Assembly (NCBI GenBank): GCA_900380265.1
Contig: LR025083.1
Coordinates: 558,001-622,000, forward strand
Direction of reading: 5' to 3'
Length of the DNA stretch: 64,000 nucleotides
Origin: Serratia symbiotica
Lineage (GTDB): Bacteria; Pseudomonadota; Gammaproteobacteria; Enterobacterales; Enterobacteriaceae
Part shown: one piece after another, positions 36,305 to 49,399 of the stretch
Numbering within the stretch: position 1 is the first letter of the stretch
Layout of the letters: each line of letters starts with the position of its first letter
Position numbers and translations under genes: made by a program
Notes under the pieces: model-generated
What the model saw: the letters and a program-made list of their open reading frames with translations, nothing else
What the model was told of the DNA's origin: nothing
Database searches by the model: none

Positions 36305-38255
36305 CATTGATTAATGAACCCAAGCTGATCCTTGGTCCGCTTAATAATAGGCCTAGAATTGCCGCATCATTTCTACTGACTCGCTATATTTTTAGCTGGT
36401 GTTGGCAGATACGAATACCTGCTCTAGTCTAACTTAGATAGTTTTTTGGACAAAAAGTTACCACTAAAGAATCTTATTGCTAGCAATAATGCAGTGGGTG
36501 GCTGAGGGTAACATCCCAAATATCCAAGTTCTTTAAGAACTACCGTTCTATTGAGTCGTTTATGATGATAGTATCAAAGTAACATATTCGGCTTGCCTTT
36601 GGATCATTCCTACCAGCTGAGCCTAGTGGCGGCGGAAAGTCCAGCCAATGAATTGCTGAATCTCAGTACTGAGGGTATCTTCTTATTTCACGGTAAGCTC
36701 ATCCCTTTCCCGTAAAAGGAATCAGTTGTTTTCAACTTTCAGGGAATCGGGTTTTTAAAAAAATGCGCATGGCCTTCACACGAGCGGCTCGATCACTTTT
36801 TAGGGTCTCAGACCCCGCCTGACAAAGAAGACCACACCATGCGTAACTCTTCGATGGGTGCTAAGTGAAATCGCTGTTACACTTGGTATATTCAAGACAT
36901 AATCATTAGTCAAACTGGAACCCGATCCTGATGTGCTCGAACAGACTCTTCCTATCTCATGTGATTTAACATTGGCTACACAAGTCTTATTCCAGAACGC
37001 TAAGGTCAGTACAAACTATTGGCGTGAAGATTGTTAATAAACCAATATGCAATATTAGCGCTGGTCACAAGCCAGCGTAATTCACCAGTTGCGTGGTTAT
37101 GTAGTGACTAAAATGCCTTCTTTCAATTTTTAGAAGTTATCCATAGTTAATGTGTGCCTAACTATCCAGAGGGAGTTAGTCGATACAATGATGGATATCA
37201 GCCGTACTCAACAGAAATCTTGGCAGAAAGTATTTGGAGATTGGGAGCAAGGCCACTGGCTTTTAACCAAAAAGTAAGCGTTGGTGAGCGAGCAGTATTA
37301 ACTATCATTTCCCGCGAATTGCAAATGCTGGTGCAGATTATATTGCGTATATAGCTAATACCTTCGATGTTTGCCCGTCAGGCGGTCAGGTATTTAACCT
37401 AATAAATATCCATTGTTATTTCTTGCAAAGATTTAATGGTGGTAGGTTTAAAAGATTAGATGCTGGAAACCGGTATCAATTATTCGATACTGGTTGTTCT
37501 GTTATTTTAGTGTCCATTTATGCCAATGCGCATTTACTAAAGTTTGTGGGTTTCAAAGAAAGAGAAATTTATACGCTGCTCTAGAAAAGAAAGTAATGGT
37601 ATTTGGGTTAAAGAGTGAGACAATTTTTGTGCGGGCACTAATTAGAACCTAAGCCCTAGTCAGGGTTTATCGCGAAGGCTATTCCGTCGTACGACTAGGT
37701 TAAATAAGTGTTGGCGTCATTGTACACGTTTCCTGGTTTTATTTTATTTTTAGACTAGGTATATGCTCTATCGGTGGGGTGATGTGTGGGCGTGGTGTTA
37801 TTAAACCTTGATCCAGTCTGATGTTGAGTAGCTTGTTAGGCATAGATAAACCAAGCCGTGTTCTGCTTTGGCGCGTAAAGACGAAAACCTGCAGGTAGTG
37901 GATCTGTTATCTGCTTATTCCAGTAGACTTTTGACAGCAGGGTTTTAAGATGGGCACAACCTATAGCACTATACTGGTGCTATGAAAGTGATTACTAGCT
38001 AAATGCTAGGTTAATGAGCTAGATAAAGGTCACCCAAAAATTTACGACCGTATCAAAATTGTGAATACATTTGCTATAGCTAACATTAGGCTCTGCGTGC
38101 TAGGTGATTGGAAATACTAACTTAATGCATCGCGCTGAGATTTAATATAATCTCCATGAAGGGGTATGTCGCTAAACGGTGTCTTTCCGCTGCGATGTCG
38201 TTAAGGCGTATCCCACGAAGTAGGTGATCTTATTGTACTAAACGTTTTGCCTGCA
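36305..38255 (+). pseudogene. carB: carbamoyl-phosphate synthase large subunit, decayed with internal deletion
   Basis: The ancestral enzyme makes carbamoyl phosphate for arginine and pyrimidine synthesis. Recognisable pieces, in order and in shifting frames, include a nucleotide-level match to the ILILGAGP start near 36320 and STDS/LADT (family MTDP/MADA) near 36380. SGGG lies near 36630, HGLHTSGSIT near 36770 and QTPPDKEDHTMRNSSMG near 36815 (family QTLTDKEYQIMRNASMA). VVTKMPSFNF is near 37100, ISRTQQKSWQKV near 37195, and YIANTF followed by GGQVFNLINI near 37345-37410. The last parts are GHPKIYDRIK near 38030 (family GRPHIQDRIK), LNGVF and the C-terminal piece ending near 38255. Stops and frameshifts are numerous. 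The span of about 1.95 kb, against the usual 3.2 kb, shows that much of the second half (roughly residues 550-900) is deleted. Confidence 0.92.
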
Positions 38256-38856
38256 TCAGTAACTCACTGCGCATTATCATAACTCCATCCTGACTTTTCG
38301 TAGGATGTAGGGGATGGTACATAGTGCTAATCTTGTATTCAGGTATTAATATTTAGCATCTGCTCAGGAATGTGTTATTTATTGTCTATATTGATATGGT
38401 CGGTGCTCACCTTTATCATGTACTGTCTGCTGTGATCTGGAGTTTTAAACTGCATTAGTTAAATCGTCTGAAACTTATACTCCTTGCCTGCTCGTAAGAC
38501 ATATAAGTAGTTATTGTTGCTGATAGTGCCTGTATTAGTATGAGTGGTGTTGCCTTGCTCGCTAGGGCAACCCGTAGGTGCTTAGCGTCGCCTCATAAAT
38601 CCTCATATCTCGATATTCCGTTAATGTTTGGATGATTAGTGCCGTGGAGATCTCACGCCTTGCTATCACGATGTGTGTATAGGAAGCATGTTACTAGTTT
38701 TATTGAGGTTAGTTGTGATGAATGTGTACGGTTACAGAGGTGTTTAGGCTAGCCTGGCCGACTCTATGTATATAAGCCACTGGCTACTTATTATTGGTGA
38801 ATGAATAGACCTGTCACAGGGATTTTATTTAGAAGTCTTTCTGTGGGATTCGGTTA

Positions 38857-38885
38857 TCGACAGTTGGGGGCGGTTACCGTATACT
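38857..38885 (+). promoter_or_regulatory. sigma-70 promoter for folA
   Basis: TCGACA at 38857-38862 and TATACT at 38880-38885 are separated by 17 bases, the optimal spacing, and differ little from the TTGACA/TATAAT consensus. The position is about 35 bases upstream of the folA start and gives a short leader. This is a sequence-based prediction only. Confidence 0.6.
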
Positions 38886-38919
38886 ATCAGTTATGTGCTC
38901 CATGGGCATGGCTTAAACG

Positions 38920-39405
38920 ATGCTGATCAGCCTAATTGCTGCCTTGACGCCGAAGCGCGTTATTGGAATAAAAAATGGCATACCGTGGCGTTTGCCATCT
39001 GATTTAGAGTGGTTTAAACTCAAGACATTGAGTCATCCTGTTATTATGGGGCGTAAAACCTTTGAGGCTATTGGCTATCCGTTAACCGGCCGGCACAATA
39101 TCGTATTGAGCAGTCGTACGGGTAGCAAGTCTGGGGTTACTTGGGTGAGTACACTAGATGATGCATTGGCTGCTGCTGGGGAAGTAGAAGAAGTTATGAT
39201 AGTAGGCGGTGGGTGTGTTTACAGCGAGTTCCTCGCATGCGCCAATCGCATGTATTTAACGTATATTTATGCTGAAGTGGGGGGCGATACTTATTTTCCA
39301 GTTTATAATCCGTCTGAATGGGCAATCTCGTTTAGCGAATTCCACGATGCAGACGAACAGAATGCTTATAGTTATTGCTTCGAGATTTTAGAGCGCTGCC
39401 AATGA
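38920..39405 (+). CDS. folA: dihydrofolate reductase
   Basis: This enzyme reduces dihydrofolate to tetrahydrofolate with NADPH and is essential for one-carbon metabolism. The product is 161 aa (159 in E. coli) and matches along its full length. Visible features are the N-terminal SLIAAL strand, the [13 protein letters not shown] segment with catalytic Asp28 (Asp27 in E. coli, offset by an extra Leu2), the NADPH-binding [12 protein letters not shown] and IVGGGCVY segments, and the conserved C-terminal [23 protein letters not shown] 38920 has no clear Shine-Dalgarno sequence. Upstream is the carB fossil, downstream a desert. In E. coli the minus-strand apaH-apaG-rsmA-pdxA-surA-lptD block follows folA, and none of it was recognised here. 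Confidence 0.97.
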   Translation: MLISLIAALTPKRVIGIKNGIPWRLPSDLEWFKLKTLSHPVIMGRKTFEAIGYPLTGRHNIVLSSRTGSKSGVTWVSTLDDALAAAGEVEEVMIVGGGCVYSEFLACANRMYLTYIYAEVGGDTYFPVYNPSEWAISFSEFHDADEQNAYSYCFEILERCQ

Positions 39406-42400
39406 TTAGATAGTGAATTGCACTATAATAGATGTAAAAATTTTCCTTATTTTTATTTTTATGTAGAATTAGATTATTTCTTTTTTGTTTTTTGAATAAA
39501 TGCTGTTTTATGTGTCAATTCCGCAACTATTTTATTAAATTATCAATAATGAAAATACAATGTGTCTCCATGAGAGATTCGTCTATAAAATAAGTTTATT
39601 AAAAGCTAATTATAATTAACGATAAAGATGTTTTATAAATTATTCAATGCTTGTACTAATTTTTTATCAATTCTATGTCCAGGAGCTATTCTTCGCCATC
39701 AAGATGTTAGACATCTGTATTTTAACTGATAATCTTATTCAACGTCAGTTATCTAAACTGACTACTACTTAATATTTCACGGTTGAACAAAGGGTCTGTA
39801 GGTCTTGTATTACTGATGCTTCTTGAGCAGGTTCATATTTTAAAGATTAATTATCATTAATAAGATATAATCAGATATTTTATAATAAACATTATTAATG
39901 TATGCTAAGAGCTACTCGAATATATTTTATGTCAAGACGTTAGATGCTCTAGGGTGTGGTAAATAGATTTTGTCAGTGTACATTTAAGACGACCTATCTA
40001 ACTTATTAAAAGTATTATCAATTCTTTTTTTTGATGAGAAAGATAGTTTTTTAAATCCAAGTTGTTATACGAGTGAAATGGAAGGGAGGAAATAATGATA
40101 TACATCCTCGTATAGGAAGTATTGAGATTAATTATGATAAAGTTAGCTATAAGAGAAATGGAAATAGCTAGAATAAGGAATTTATAGAGATTAGTATAAT
40201 GATGATAGGTCGAAATAGACGTATCCTCCTGTGAGGAGGCGTCACCGGATAAATAATACAGGCGTAACTATATATTTACTAAAAATTTCCAAACTAGATA
40301 TCAGGAATTAATATATATTAAAATTATGAAAGTGTTAGCTATGGCGTAAAAGCAAGCCTTAAAAGAATAATTTTAAGGGGACTACAGCGCAAAAACTGAC
40401 AGTCCTGTTTGTTTGGTGGGTGATTCATTAGAAATATTGGATAACTGTCAATGACTATCAAAAATAATAGCGTTGACTTCACCTTTAGATATGTGAAAGT
40501 TCTTGAAGGTAGCTTAATTTGAAATTTATGGCATAATTTTTTGTAAGATAAAATAGGTAAATTACTGATAATACATACTAAATATAAATACAGGATCCTG
40601 TGATTAATGTATAGCAGAATAATTGTAGTTTCTTAGACTTCATGATGTTTCGCATACGCGTGATTTTCTAAATCACATAATTCAGTAATGGTGATTAATT
40701 AATTTTCGAGTGAGAAGAGAATGCATGTTCAGATCGTCAACCCTATGCAGGTAAGTAATAAGGTAATCCTAGGATTAGGTTGCCAGTTACGACGAGGCCT
40801 ATGCAATAAACTATCAAGAGGCACATTGTTCGTATTCGGAGATTTCAATCTCGCCTGTTTTGAGCAACTTTAATCCTGAAGAGGCGTGAATGTCATGCCA
40901 GGTAGATTTCTGGTTTCTTGTAAAATGTATCTAGAACTTTGCAGGTGCCCAGATATAACAACCTCGCTGTACCAAGAGCACTAGCAGTTTTCCTAAAAGT
41001 GTTCTCTAGCCATTCTTACTACACTGAGGATTGAAGTATGTATTTGCACTTTGCAAGATACGGAGATTATTATCGAAGCTCAAATTGAGACTTGCGAGTA
41101 CGGAATAATCATTGGCTTTATATGCCTTTTATCAGAGTATAAAAAAGATGCCTTTTATATCAGGTTGTGATGAGCAGGTTTCTCGCCAGACAGATAGTGT
41201 AATTTATTGATTCATATGCTATTTTTATAATTAAGTGATTCTATAAAGTTATGCCATACCTTCTTGAACATAACGGCCTCAGTAATATTTACCAGACGGT
41301 CGAGCTGCTACTGTTAGGTATTAGGTAACATATATCAAATCAAGTAGACAGTAGTAAAATTTTGGTCCGTTCTTTACCCCCACCACCAATCAATCTGAGA
41401 GTGGCAAATAACATAAAAGCATTATCGTAATGTACAGCCCTGCCAGACCTACCCACTGTGCTTAGCTGTCTTGCTTCTAACCAACCAAGAAATGCAATCT
41501 CCGAACTTTTTCTATTACTGGCCCGCATCTAGCAATGTATCTCAGCTTCTGAATGAGTTGAGAATGTTCGGTTTTTAATATTCGTACCTCTCTAAAAGCA
41601 CCTCGCATGACTCGAGCATAGCAAAATCAAGCTAGAGTGAGCTGGCACAATTCGGCATGTCAGAGAGGTTTCAGCGATTTCCGAGGCAGATGGTATTGTG
41701 AAGTAAAAGTTATCGATGCGTTTGAAGTTTTCAGTTTGTTTCTGTGACCAAAAACAGTTTATTGCAGTTTAATTGGTATTGAAAGCTTTGCAACAATCGA
41801 ATACAGAGAAGGAGTCTTTGTCTCCAGCTATTTACACCTGAGAGTTCTGAGGATGTCATGCCATAAAATTGCAAGACGATTATCTACCCCGTAGCTTCAC
41901 TCAATACTGCGCTATGTATCTGCCGGCAGATTTTAATGGCTTTGTCTGTGCTTAAGGTGACTTATGTTTATTTTTAATCCAACTATCTGGTAATCAGTGT
42001 TCCCATCAGGCCGGCGGGCTGTGTGCTAGTCAGTCTAATAAGCCGCTAAATAGTTACATGCCGCTATAGGCATTCTGATAATCTCATTTTTTATAAAAAA
42101 ACACTTAGACTTAAGAAGTCTAAAAACGATTACTAAAGTAATAGTCCTCCACGCTTAGTGGATTATCTTATAAATAACTTGAGTTTATTAAGAAATAGTA
42201 CGAAGCAGTGCCACGCACTTATCATGCTCTGAACAGGACTTTTTTACTAAAAGCACAATCGTCTCTTTTGTATTCAATATAGCGTTGATGGTGCTTGCGT
42301 CAAGAATGATCTCCTAATATTAATTAGTCAGTTTACTTGTCTGGTTTTCATGAAGATAAATAATAGTGCAGGTGGTATTACCGTTGCTTGCTGGATTACG

Positions 42401-44032
42401 TCATCCGAATAATATTCCCTTCTCATCGAGGTTTACTATTTCTGGGTTTTATAAATTACCACCTTAATTACGTATTATGTTTTGTTAAATAGGGTTGGTC
42501 CAGTATTTAAGGCCCATTCCATGGTATGCAGCATGATTGGTGCTGGGTATCACTCAGCTTTGCTATAAAGTGCCGGCCACATAGCTCTCGGTCATTGTAT
42601 AAGCGTCATCAGTTAAGTTATTTGAATTAATAAATTAATTACCTATTAGCATCTTACGACTGTAATACGACTGTGGGCTACATGCAGACTGCAAATTTTT
42701 GTCATTTCGTATGGAATAACAAGTTCACCTATTTACACCGACTGCTTACAGATCTGGCCGAGGATGACTAAAATTATTCTCAATTTCCCATAAATTATTT
42801 ATTTCTCATTGCCGCCGCGGCGTTATCAAAACCGTGTTTTATTTCATACTTCTTCATAGAACTTCTAATTTGTGTGGTCTAATGCACTTAACTATATAGC
42901 ATTTAATTAACCACAATTCACTGTTAGTAAGGCGTAATAACGAGATATTGGTCTTATATCATTAAGATCTTTATCTAGTCATTATAGAGTCATTTAGAAT
43001 GATGATCAGTGATTACAGTTGAGCAATATTAATTGAATACAGTGTTTGTGACAAAATATTGTTGAACAAAACGGGTAACAGCGTTATAAGCGATTTGATC
43101 ACTTTTCTGAAAGTTATAGGCTAAATTAGCCTAATTCATATCAAGTTTATGAGAGGTATTAAAATACTAGCCACTGTACTTTATAGTACACGAAATCACG
43201 TTAGTTTTAGGTTTTTATATTAAGTGATAAATGGCTTTACATTATCCTGATACGGTAATAGTTTATGAATAAAATTTATCTGTTGATAAACATCTTGATC
43301 CTCAAGAAATAATGTTCCTAACATCTCTCTTCTTTATATATAGTGAGATCGGCCAACAAATCTTTAGGATCATTATAAAAATCTAACTAGTGATATATTA
43401 ACGGGCAGAAGTCTTTTGCTCTGAGGTAAAACCATAAATTAATATATAAGCAGGCGTTTGAAGATTAATAGCGTTGCTCTGAATGGCAATGTATGAGTCA
43501 GGATATAGATAAAAAGTGAAATATTTTGATCACTTATTAAGTGAAAACTAATTACTCAAAAAATAAAGAATGAAAAGTAACCATTTATTTTGTATTGCAT
43601 GTATGCAATAAAATTTTTAATATATGCGGTAGCTCATTAGCTTGGTTCCTTTTTTAAGTTGTTAAACTAATTTATATCTTAATAAGATATTTGCTTGGTC
43701 AAAAAGTTTGTGCCGACTAGGCATAGCCACGGTTGTTCAAGATTGGAATTGATCTCTATCTGCCCACTTAGTTGGCAGTGGACCACTGCATAATTCATGA
43801 TGTGATAGATAAAGTTATTATTCCATCAGGATGAATCAGCCTGTATTGAGTTAACTGGATTACAGGTATATTTTTGAATCAAAACATGGGATAGTTTCAT
43901 ATGACGTCATGACTACCTGTATTAGAACCGTAATGTTCGATAGTCTGTATTGGTCTATTATTAGTTCATTAAGCCGATAGCGATAATGTTGTTGTAATAT
44001 TTTTCAGGCTTACATTGAGATAGTTTATGAGA

Positions 44033-44059
44033 GGTATCTGTGTTGATAACGCAGATACC
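44033..44059. repeat. near-perfect inverted repeat, 12-bp arms, 3-base loop
   Basis: GGTATCTGTGTT at 44033-44044 pairs with AACGCAGATACC at 44048-44059 at 11 Watson-Crick positions plus one T/G position, around the loop GAT. No T-run follows. It lies in AT-rich desert with no gene nearby. Confidence 0.5.
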
Positions 44060-47000
44060 CGCCCGCCTTAATAATAGGCATAAATACTGAGTAATAATAA
44101 TTATAATAACGACGCTTTACCGTTACTTGCAAATAATATTAAGCTCACTATTTGTAGCCTCACATCTCGAGCTTTACCAGCTTGTTTAAATATTAAATAT
44201 AGAATTCAAATATTTTGTTAAATATAGGTTAAAACCGAAGAAAGGAATGTGATGTAATTTTTAGGTTCTGACACGGTTAACAAAGGCCTAATATTTAAAG
44301 ATGTGTTTGTTTTATAAATAGTTTAGAGTCATGACCCTTTAAGGTGTTTTTGTGATTCTCCATTTTTTTATTAAAGCAAATGCAGTCGCGCGAATAGCGA
44401 TATTTATAAATTGTTCATCAGTTACGATATTCGACCAGGCTGCTTTTAATGTAAGAAATATGTTATTTTTAGTCATGAATTAAAATAGATGAATGCTAGG
44501 CTACTATAGCCATATACTAGACATGAGCTGCTCATCGGCAACTGGAGAATTGACAGTATTCCGATGTATTGAATTTTATTATTCCTATAATTAATGATTG
44601 AAATGCTCCTCTAGTTAGAGTGTGGAGATCCTATTTGAATATATCGATATAGTACCCATTAATGAGATAGACGGTTATTCTACTGAAAGTAATAAATAAG
44701 CTCGTGTCGTTCCTGATTTACTAATAGTAGCTTAACAGCCAAGCACACTATCCATGATATAGTGGAATTCACAAACAAGCTATAGACATTAATTCTAGTA
44801 AAGTAAATAACGTCAGTATTTCCTTAACATGATTTTATGAATCTCCGCCGAGAAAAATATTCTCGCCTAAACTATCACCTCTTCTTTCTGATCTGTGTCT
44901 AAAGTGGATCTCGATAATTGTCAAAATATAAATATCTAATAGCTATTTAGTGTGTAGTAATATCTATGCTAAAAGAGACAAGAAAGTTTCATTCTATAAC
45001 ACTTTTCAGTTTGATGTAGGGAAGTGAGAAAGGTGAGTGCCGATTAATACTACGAAATTAGCGGGACATGCTAATTCACCGTTAATATCATTTATTCCTG
45101 TTCATTTTATTCAACTATTTTGCCGTATATTGTCACGGCATAACATTCTTTGTTTCTCGTTAGAGAAAAGGTATCAATGTTTATTAGTGCGAGCCTGTCA
45201 GGCTTAACCTGAAGAAAGACACAATTTATTTAGTGCACCCAAGAAATAGATACAGATTAAGCCGGTGACCTATTAAACAATTTAAGTAAACGATAGCGCA
45301 GATTTAAGGCTTTTAATTATAACGATGTAACAGGTATATAAGTAAAAATTTATTATTTTAATATATAAATAAGTGTAAATCTAATTACGGCGCTTGTCAC
45401 CTAACTTGCAACATGCGTGTATTTATTATGTGAACCACGGTAGGGTATACCCCTCTTTCTTTTTATTTCAGAGCTACTTACTAACTTTCATTTTGTTTGT
45501 GGTAGCTACTAATAGTACAGGTTTGGTCCCAAGTACAAGAAGTTTTCTGAGACACCTATTGCGGGCTTTGGCTGTTTTTTTAAATCAGCTTTGTCTCCGT
45601 AGATTTATTGTCTTTGTGTTAATCTAAAGCGGCTCACTAAAATGAGTAGTATGTCTAAAATGATGCCGATCAGATATCGTGGAAAGAAATTCTGTAAATA
45701 CTATTAGACTTATTGATAAAAACGAATAAATACTCAATGAGTATCTGAATAATCTTAGAGAGCAGGAAATGTTAACTTCCTTACGTTAATTATTTTAATG
45801 ATATAAAATTTGCAAAGGAGATTCGCGATAACTTAATTAAATGAGAGATCTAGATTTTCATTTTATATGACTATGCTTTGAACCTGCGGGATAGAACAAT
45901 AGCAAACTAGCTAACCAAATTTCTGATTTAATGAATTAGTGCGGTTCTCGCACTATCATCATTCTGATGATTTATCTGTAAGGGTTAGGATCTTCTTGTG
46001 TTCAACTTATTTGCCAGTAAAACCGCAAATAGGCTAGATATAGCTTCACAAATAGCAACAGGGGCTCTCATATTATTTTGTTTGATAGTGATCTATACGA
46101 TATAGAAATCAGCTCTAGGTCCATGATTCTTGCCGGTCTCCTTTTATGGAATTCTTTGATGTAGTAAAGTATATCACTACACGTCCCTATTCCAGTGGAG
46201 ATGTAGGCCTGTCGTAATCAGCTAAAGTAGATTTAATCTACGAATTACAAACTTAACAGAATCTCCTGATAGTCAGCATGAATAGCATAGACTCCAAAAA
46301 ACGGGTGTGGTAACCTACTATAATATATCTATAGTTATAGATGATTTGTTGCTAAGGTTTGTATGTGATAGAATGATTCTAGGCAATATGAATCTAGAAT
46401 GATGGACTCAGCATTAAGAAGAAATAAAGATTTCAGTTATATTCCCGGAAGTAACCCATTCCATAGTCATTACGGTCATTACGTTGCGCTACAAAAGTAG
46501 CGTATTTGAAACCTGATTTTGGTATTAATGAATGCACATTCAGTAAATAACTTTTCATTGTTATGGTTATCTGCGATAACCAAATATAAATATGGCTCCC
46601 TATTTAAGGGAGTTTAATTATTACGGCATATTGAGGGTAGAGTTTATAAATTAATTAGCCAACGTTCCTTTCTTATGGGGAAAGACAAGGAAACTTGCTG
46701 GGCAAGTAGGCAATGGACCACATGATCTTTCAGGTTTAGATTGAGATGATGGATATAATTATGTGGGAAACCGTATCAGAATGGTATTACTTTAAAATCA
46801 AATTATTTCAATAAATTATTCATTACTTATTTCAGAACCATCATGGTAAGAGGCATAAGTTTTATTTTAGATCTGACTTGGCTTGTTTTTTAGCGGATTC
46901 ACATCCCTACACGGCTGTGTGACTTTCTTTCTGGTTTTCGTAAATATATTTACGCACTAAAGTGCGGTTTAGAATTTCTGCTTACAGTGCTCTCTAAAAC

Positions 47001-47892
47001 TAATTACCTCTGCTAGATACTAAATCGTACTTGCATTTTTTATGATGTAAGATCACAAAATTTTATATTTTTAAATTGTTTTTCGCAGATAAAAGCTAGC
47101 GATGAATATTTTATAATTTGACAAAAGATCATATCTATCCGTTTATTCTGGATGAGTAGGTGATCTAACAGAATACTCTCTATAATAATTTAATTCTATT
47201 AGAGGTGTTATTGATGATATCACAGGCGCCATTTAGGTGTTGATATTCCATATAGCTGTATTCACAGGATTCCTGTGTAAATTGATAGTCATCAACTTAA
47301 ATAGTTAATAGTATGAAAATTAACGACTAAAATGCGGAATAGGTTACCATTGGTAACCAATATAATTTATTTATAGAAAAGCGATAAATTTATTGAGGGT
47401 ATTCTGTAATAGGTGTTATATTTAAATATCCAGAATTCTAATACTGAAATCTATATATATATTGTTATATAGCAGAAGGTTCTCCTCATTTTTGGAGCTT
47501 GTGCTGGATCTGAAGTTTAACTCTGAATTTTATACTATGCGTGCCGTTCTAGCGTATCTACCCGCAGAGCGATTAATTTATAGTGTTTCCACTAATTTAT
47601 TTTCCGGCGTAGTGCCGGTTAGATGAGATCAAATTTATACATTATCAAAACTAGAAGTGCAGGTCTTGTTTCACCTCATCCACTTCCAAATTGAATAATA
47701 TGGTCTAGGTGTAGACTTGGTATTATTCATTCAGTGTTTTTCATACTCAGGAAGACTCTAAACAGAACATGGAATAAGTCTTAGAAATGGCAGCCTGATG
47801 TAGCCCATGCGAATCACTCAACACGTGAGTTGATCGTTACTTGTAAGAAAATATGTTTCTGCTCGATTTGCTAACATTGATAAAAAGTATGA

Positions 47893-47934
47893 ATTTTAAT
47901 TATTACTAATTTATAAATTAGTAATAATTAAAAT
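47893..47934. repeat. 42-bp perfect palindrome
   Basis: Positions 47893-47913 and 47914-47934 are exact reverse complements with no spacer (21 pairs). The sequence is almost purely A and T, with a single C at 47906 and the matching G at 47921. Such a palindrome could extrude as a cruciform. It is not next to any gene. The chance of this by composition alone is small even in AT-rich DNA. Origin unknown: possible explanations are a replication-slippage inverted duplication, a relic binding site or an assembly artefact. Confidence 0.92.
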
Positions 47935-48672
47935 AAAAAGGGTATAAAACAGAAAATAAAAGTGTAGAAAATAACTTTATTGGCATCAATATCAGGACAG
48001 GTGTTGTAAGCGATGGAATGTTGATCTTTTTGAATTTATTTTAGCGTGCCACGCACTATTAGAACTTTTTCTAATAGAGGTAATAAAGTTAAGTAGTCTA
48101 ATAATGGAATAGGGTAGATCGTATGCCCGAGACGTTCGTCCATCCAGTAAGCCTGAGGCTCTTCCGGTAGTCAGCGTAAAGAGGTATTGGTTTTAGCTTA
48201 ACCTGTCCACTATCTTTATTAGTTGATAAGGCGTCAACTTCTAGTTAGTGATGTCACAAGAATAGAGCATAATATCATTGTGTGGGTTCATTATCACGCA
48301 ACTGAGAATCCCGAAGAGGTTAATGAGACTCAACACACGCTATTAGAGTATGCTGTTTCTACAATGTAACCGGAGATAGCAACCCTCACAATTTATCGTC
48401 AAACAGAAGAGCGCTGAACGTTACCACAGCGGATAACCAGTCTCTGATCCCGAAGACTGTCTCATTTCCTGCGAGGGCGGCATCCTAGCTTGTGAAATTT
48501 GCAAAGTAACCTGACAATGGGCTTACATGATACACTAATATTTTAGCCACATTAGTCTTACATTATTAATTTGAATAATCTTGAATATCAATAGTTTGTA
48601 AGTATAGGCGATAATATAAAGATCCGGATATATTTAGTAGACAAGACGTAGGTGCGATAGTGTGGATTCACA

Positions 48673-48957
48673 ATGGCAAGATCTATAATCTTGTTCAACT
48701 TTTCCAGCATGTTGGTCTCGTGCTATTTAGTCATGTTCCCGGGCATTTGGTTCAGCTCAGGTACTGAGAGGCTTACTAGAGCGGCTCTTCATGAGCTCGC
48801 TACCTGCTACCTTTCTGTTGGAAAAGAAATATTAATTGGCAATGCTATTATTGCTTTTCAAGCAGATCTTGCTGATTTGGGAGTGCCTAAAATCACTCTC
48901 TATCCAGAGATCTCGAATTCGCCTGATATCTACATGTGGTGCCGGAGCTTTAGGTAA
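48673..48957 (+). pseudogene. unidentified open frame, possible relic
   Basis: A 94-codon frame from ATG 48673 to TAG 48957. Its codons and base composition look more coding-like than the flanks. It contains ordered-looking segments such as LTRAALHELATCYLSVGKEI and IIAFQADLADLGVPKITLYP. I do not recognise a family, and no Shine-Dalgarno sequence is evident. It is either a fragment of a dead gene or a chance frame. The synteny-expected neighbours (polB, araC, rapA) do not match it. Confidence 0.3.
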
Positions 48958-49351
48958 TAGTACATGATTTCTAATCCTGAGGCTAACGCCTTTATTACAT
49001 AGCTAGTGATGTAATGCGTCTTGGATAATTGAATTGCAGCGTATATTTTGGGTTTTGTGGACAAACTATGTCCTGTAGTTGATTACAGATACTTAATATA
49101 ATAATGAATTAAGCCTAATAAGCTAGCCAGGAACGTTGGTGAAGGCACATACGTTGGTATGTCAATTGCTTGATTATGCCTGCCAATATAGCATTACCAC
49201 GATGAACTTTAGGGAACTAATTCTAATTCATTGAGCGATTTGAGGTGTTGTCAGCAAGGATTTTGTATTAAATGTACATGTATGTATATCAATAATCACC
49301 AAACTAGGCAGGTGATTAAAGCCATCAGCAATTTCTTGGCAGCTGTGTCAG

Positions 49352-49376
49352 TCACTTTATACCCCTTATAAAGTGA
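49352..49376. repeat. perfect inverted repeat, 10-bp arms, 5-base loop
   Basis: TCACTTTATA at 49352-49361 pairs with TATAAAGTGA at 49367-49376 around CCCCT. It lacks a T-run. It may be a regulatory fossil upstream of the decayed yabI region. Confidence 0.5.
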
Positions 49377-49399
49377 TTAAAGATAACGTCTAATACGGT

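Larger units (their letters stand above)
39406..49390. other. very AT-rich gene desert
   Basis: About 10 kb without a recognisable gene. By eye this is the most AT-rich part of the window, consistent with the oldest decay. By enterobacterial synteny it should descend from the folA-to-yabI interval (apaH through polB in E. coli), but I could not align any of those genes. The only open frame of interest is 48673-48957 on the plus strand, listed separately. Inverted repeats at 44033-44059, 47893-47934 and 49352-49376 are listed separately. Confidence 0.6.

Noticed and set aside
36805-36822. A 17-base match (as reverse complement) to one arm of the 5068-5116 hairpin, suggesting a dispersed repeat family
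   Set aside because: The sequence here is explained as decayed carB coding sequence (QTPPDKE for the family's QTLTDKE). A 17-base match is near chance level for a window of this size.
36590-36900. Apparent matches to the CarA glutaminase domain (for example LFDG and GIFLFHG)
   Set aside because: The same bases align better and in order to CarB residues, so the CarA matches were coincidental. This warns against trusting short matches in decayed DNA.
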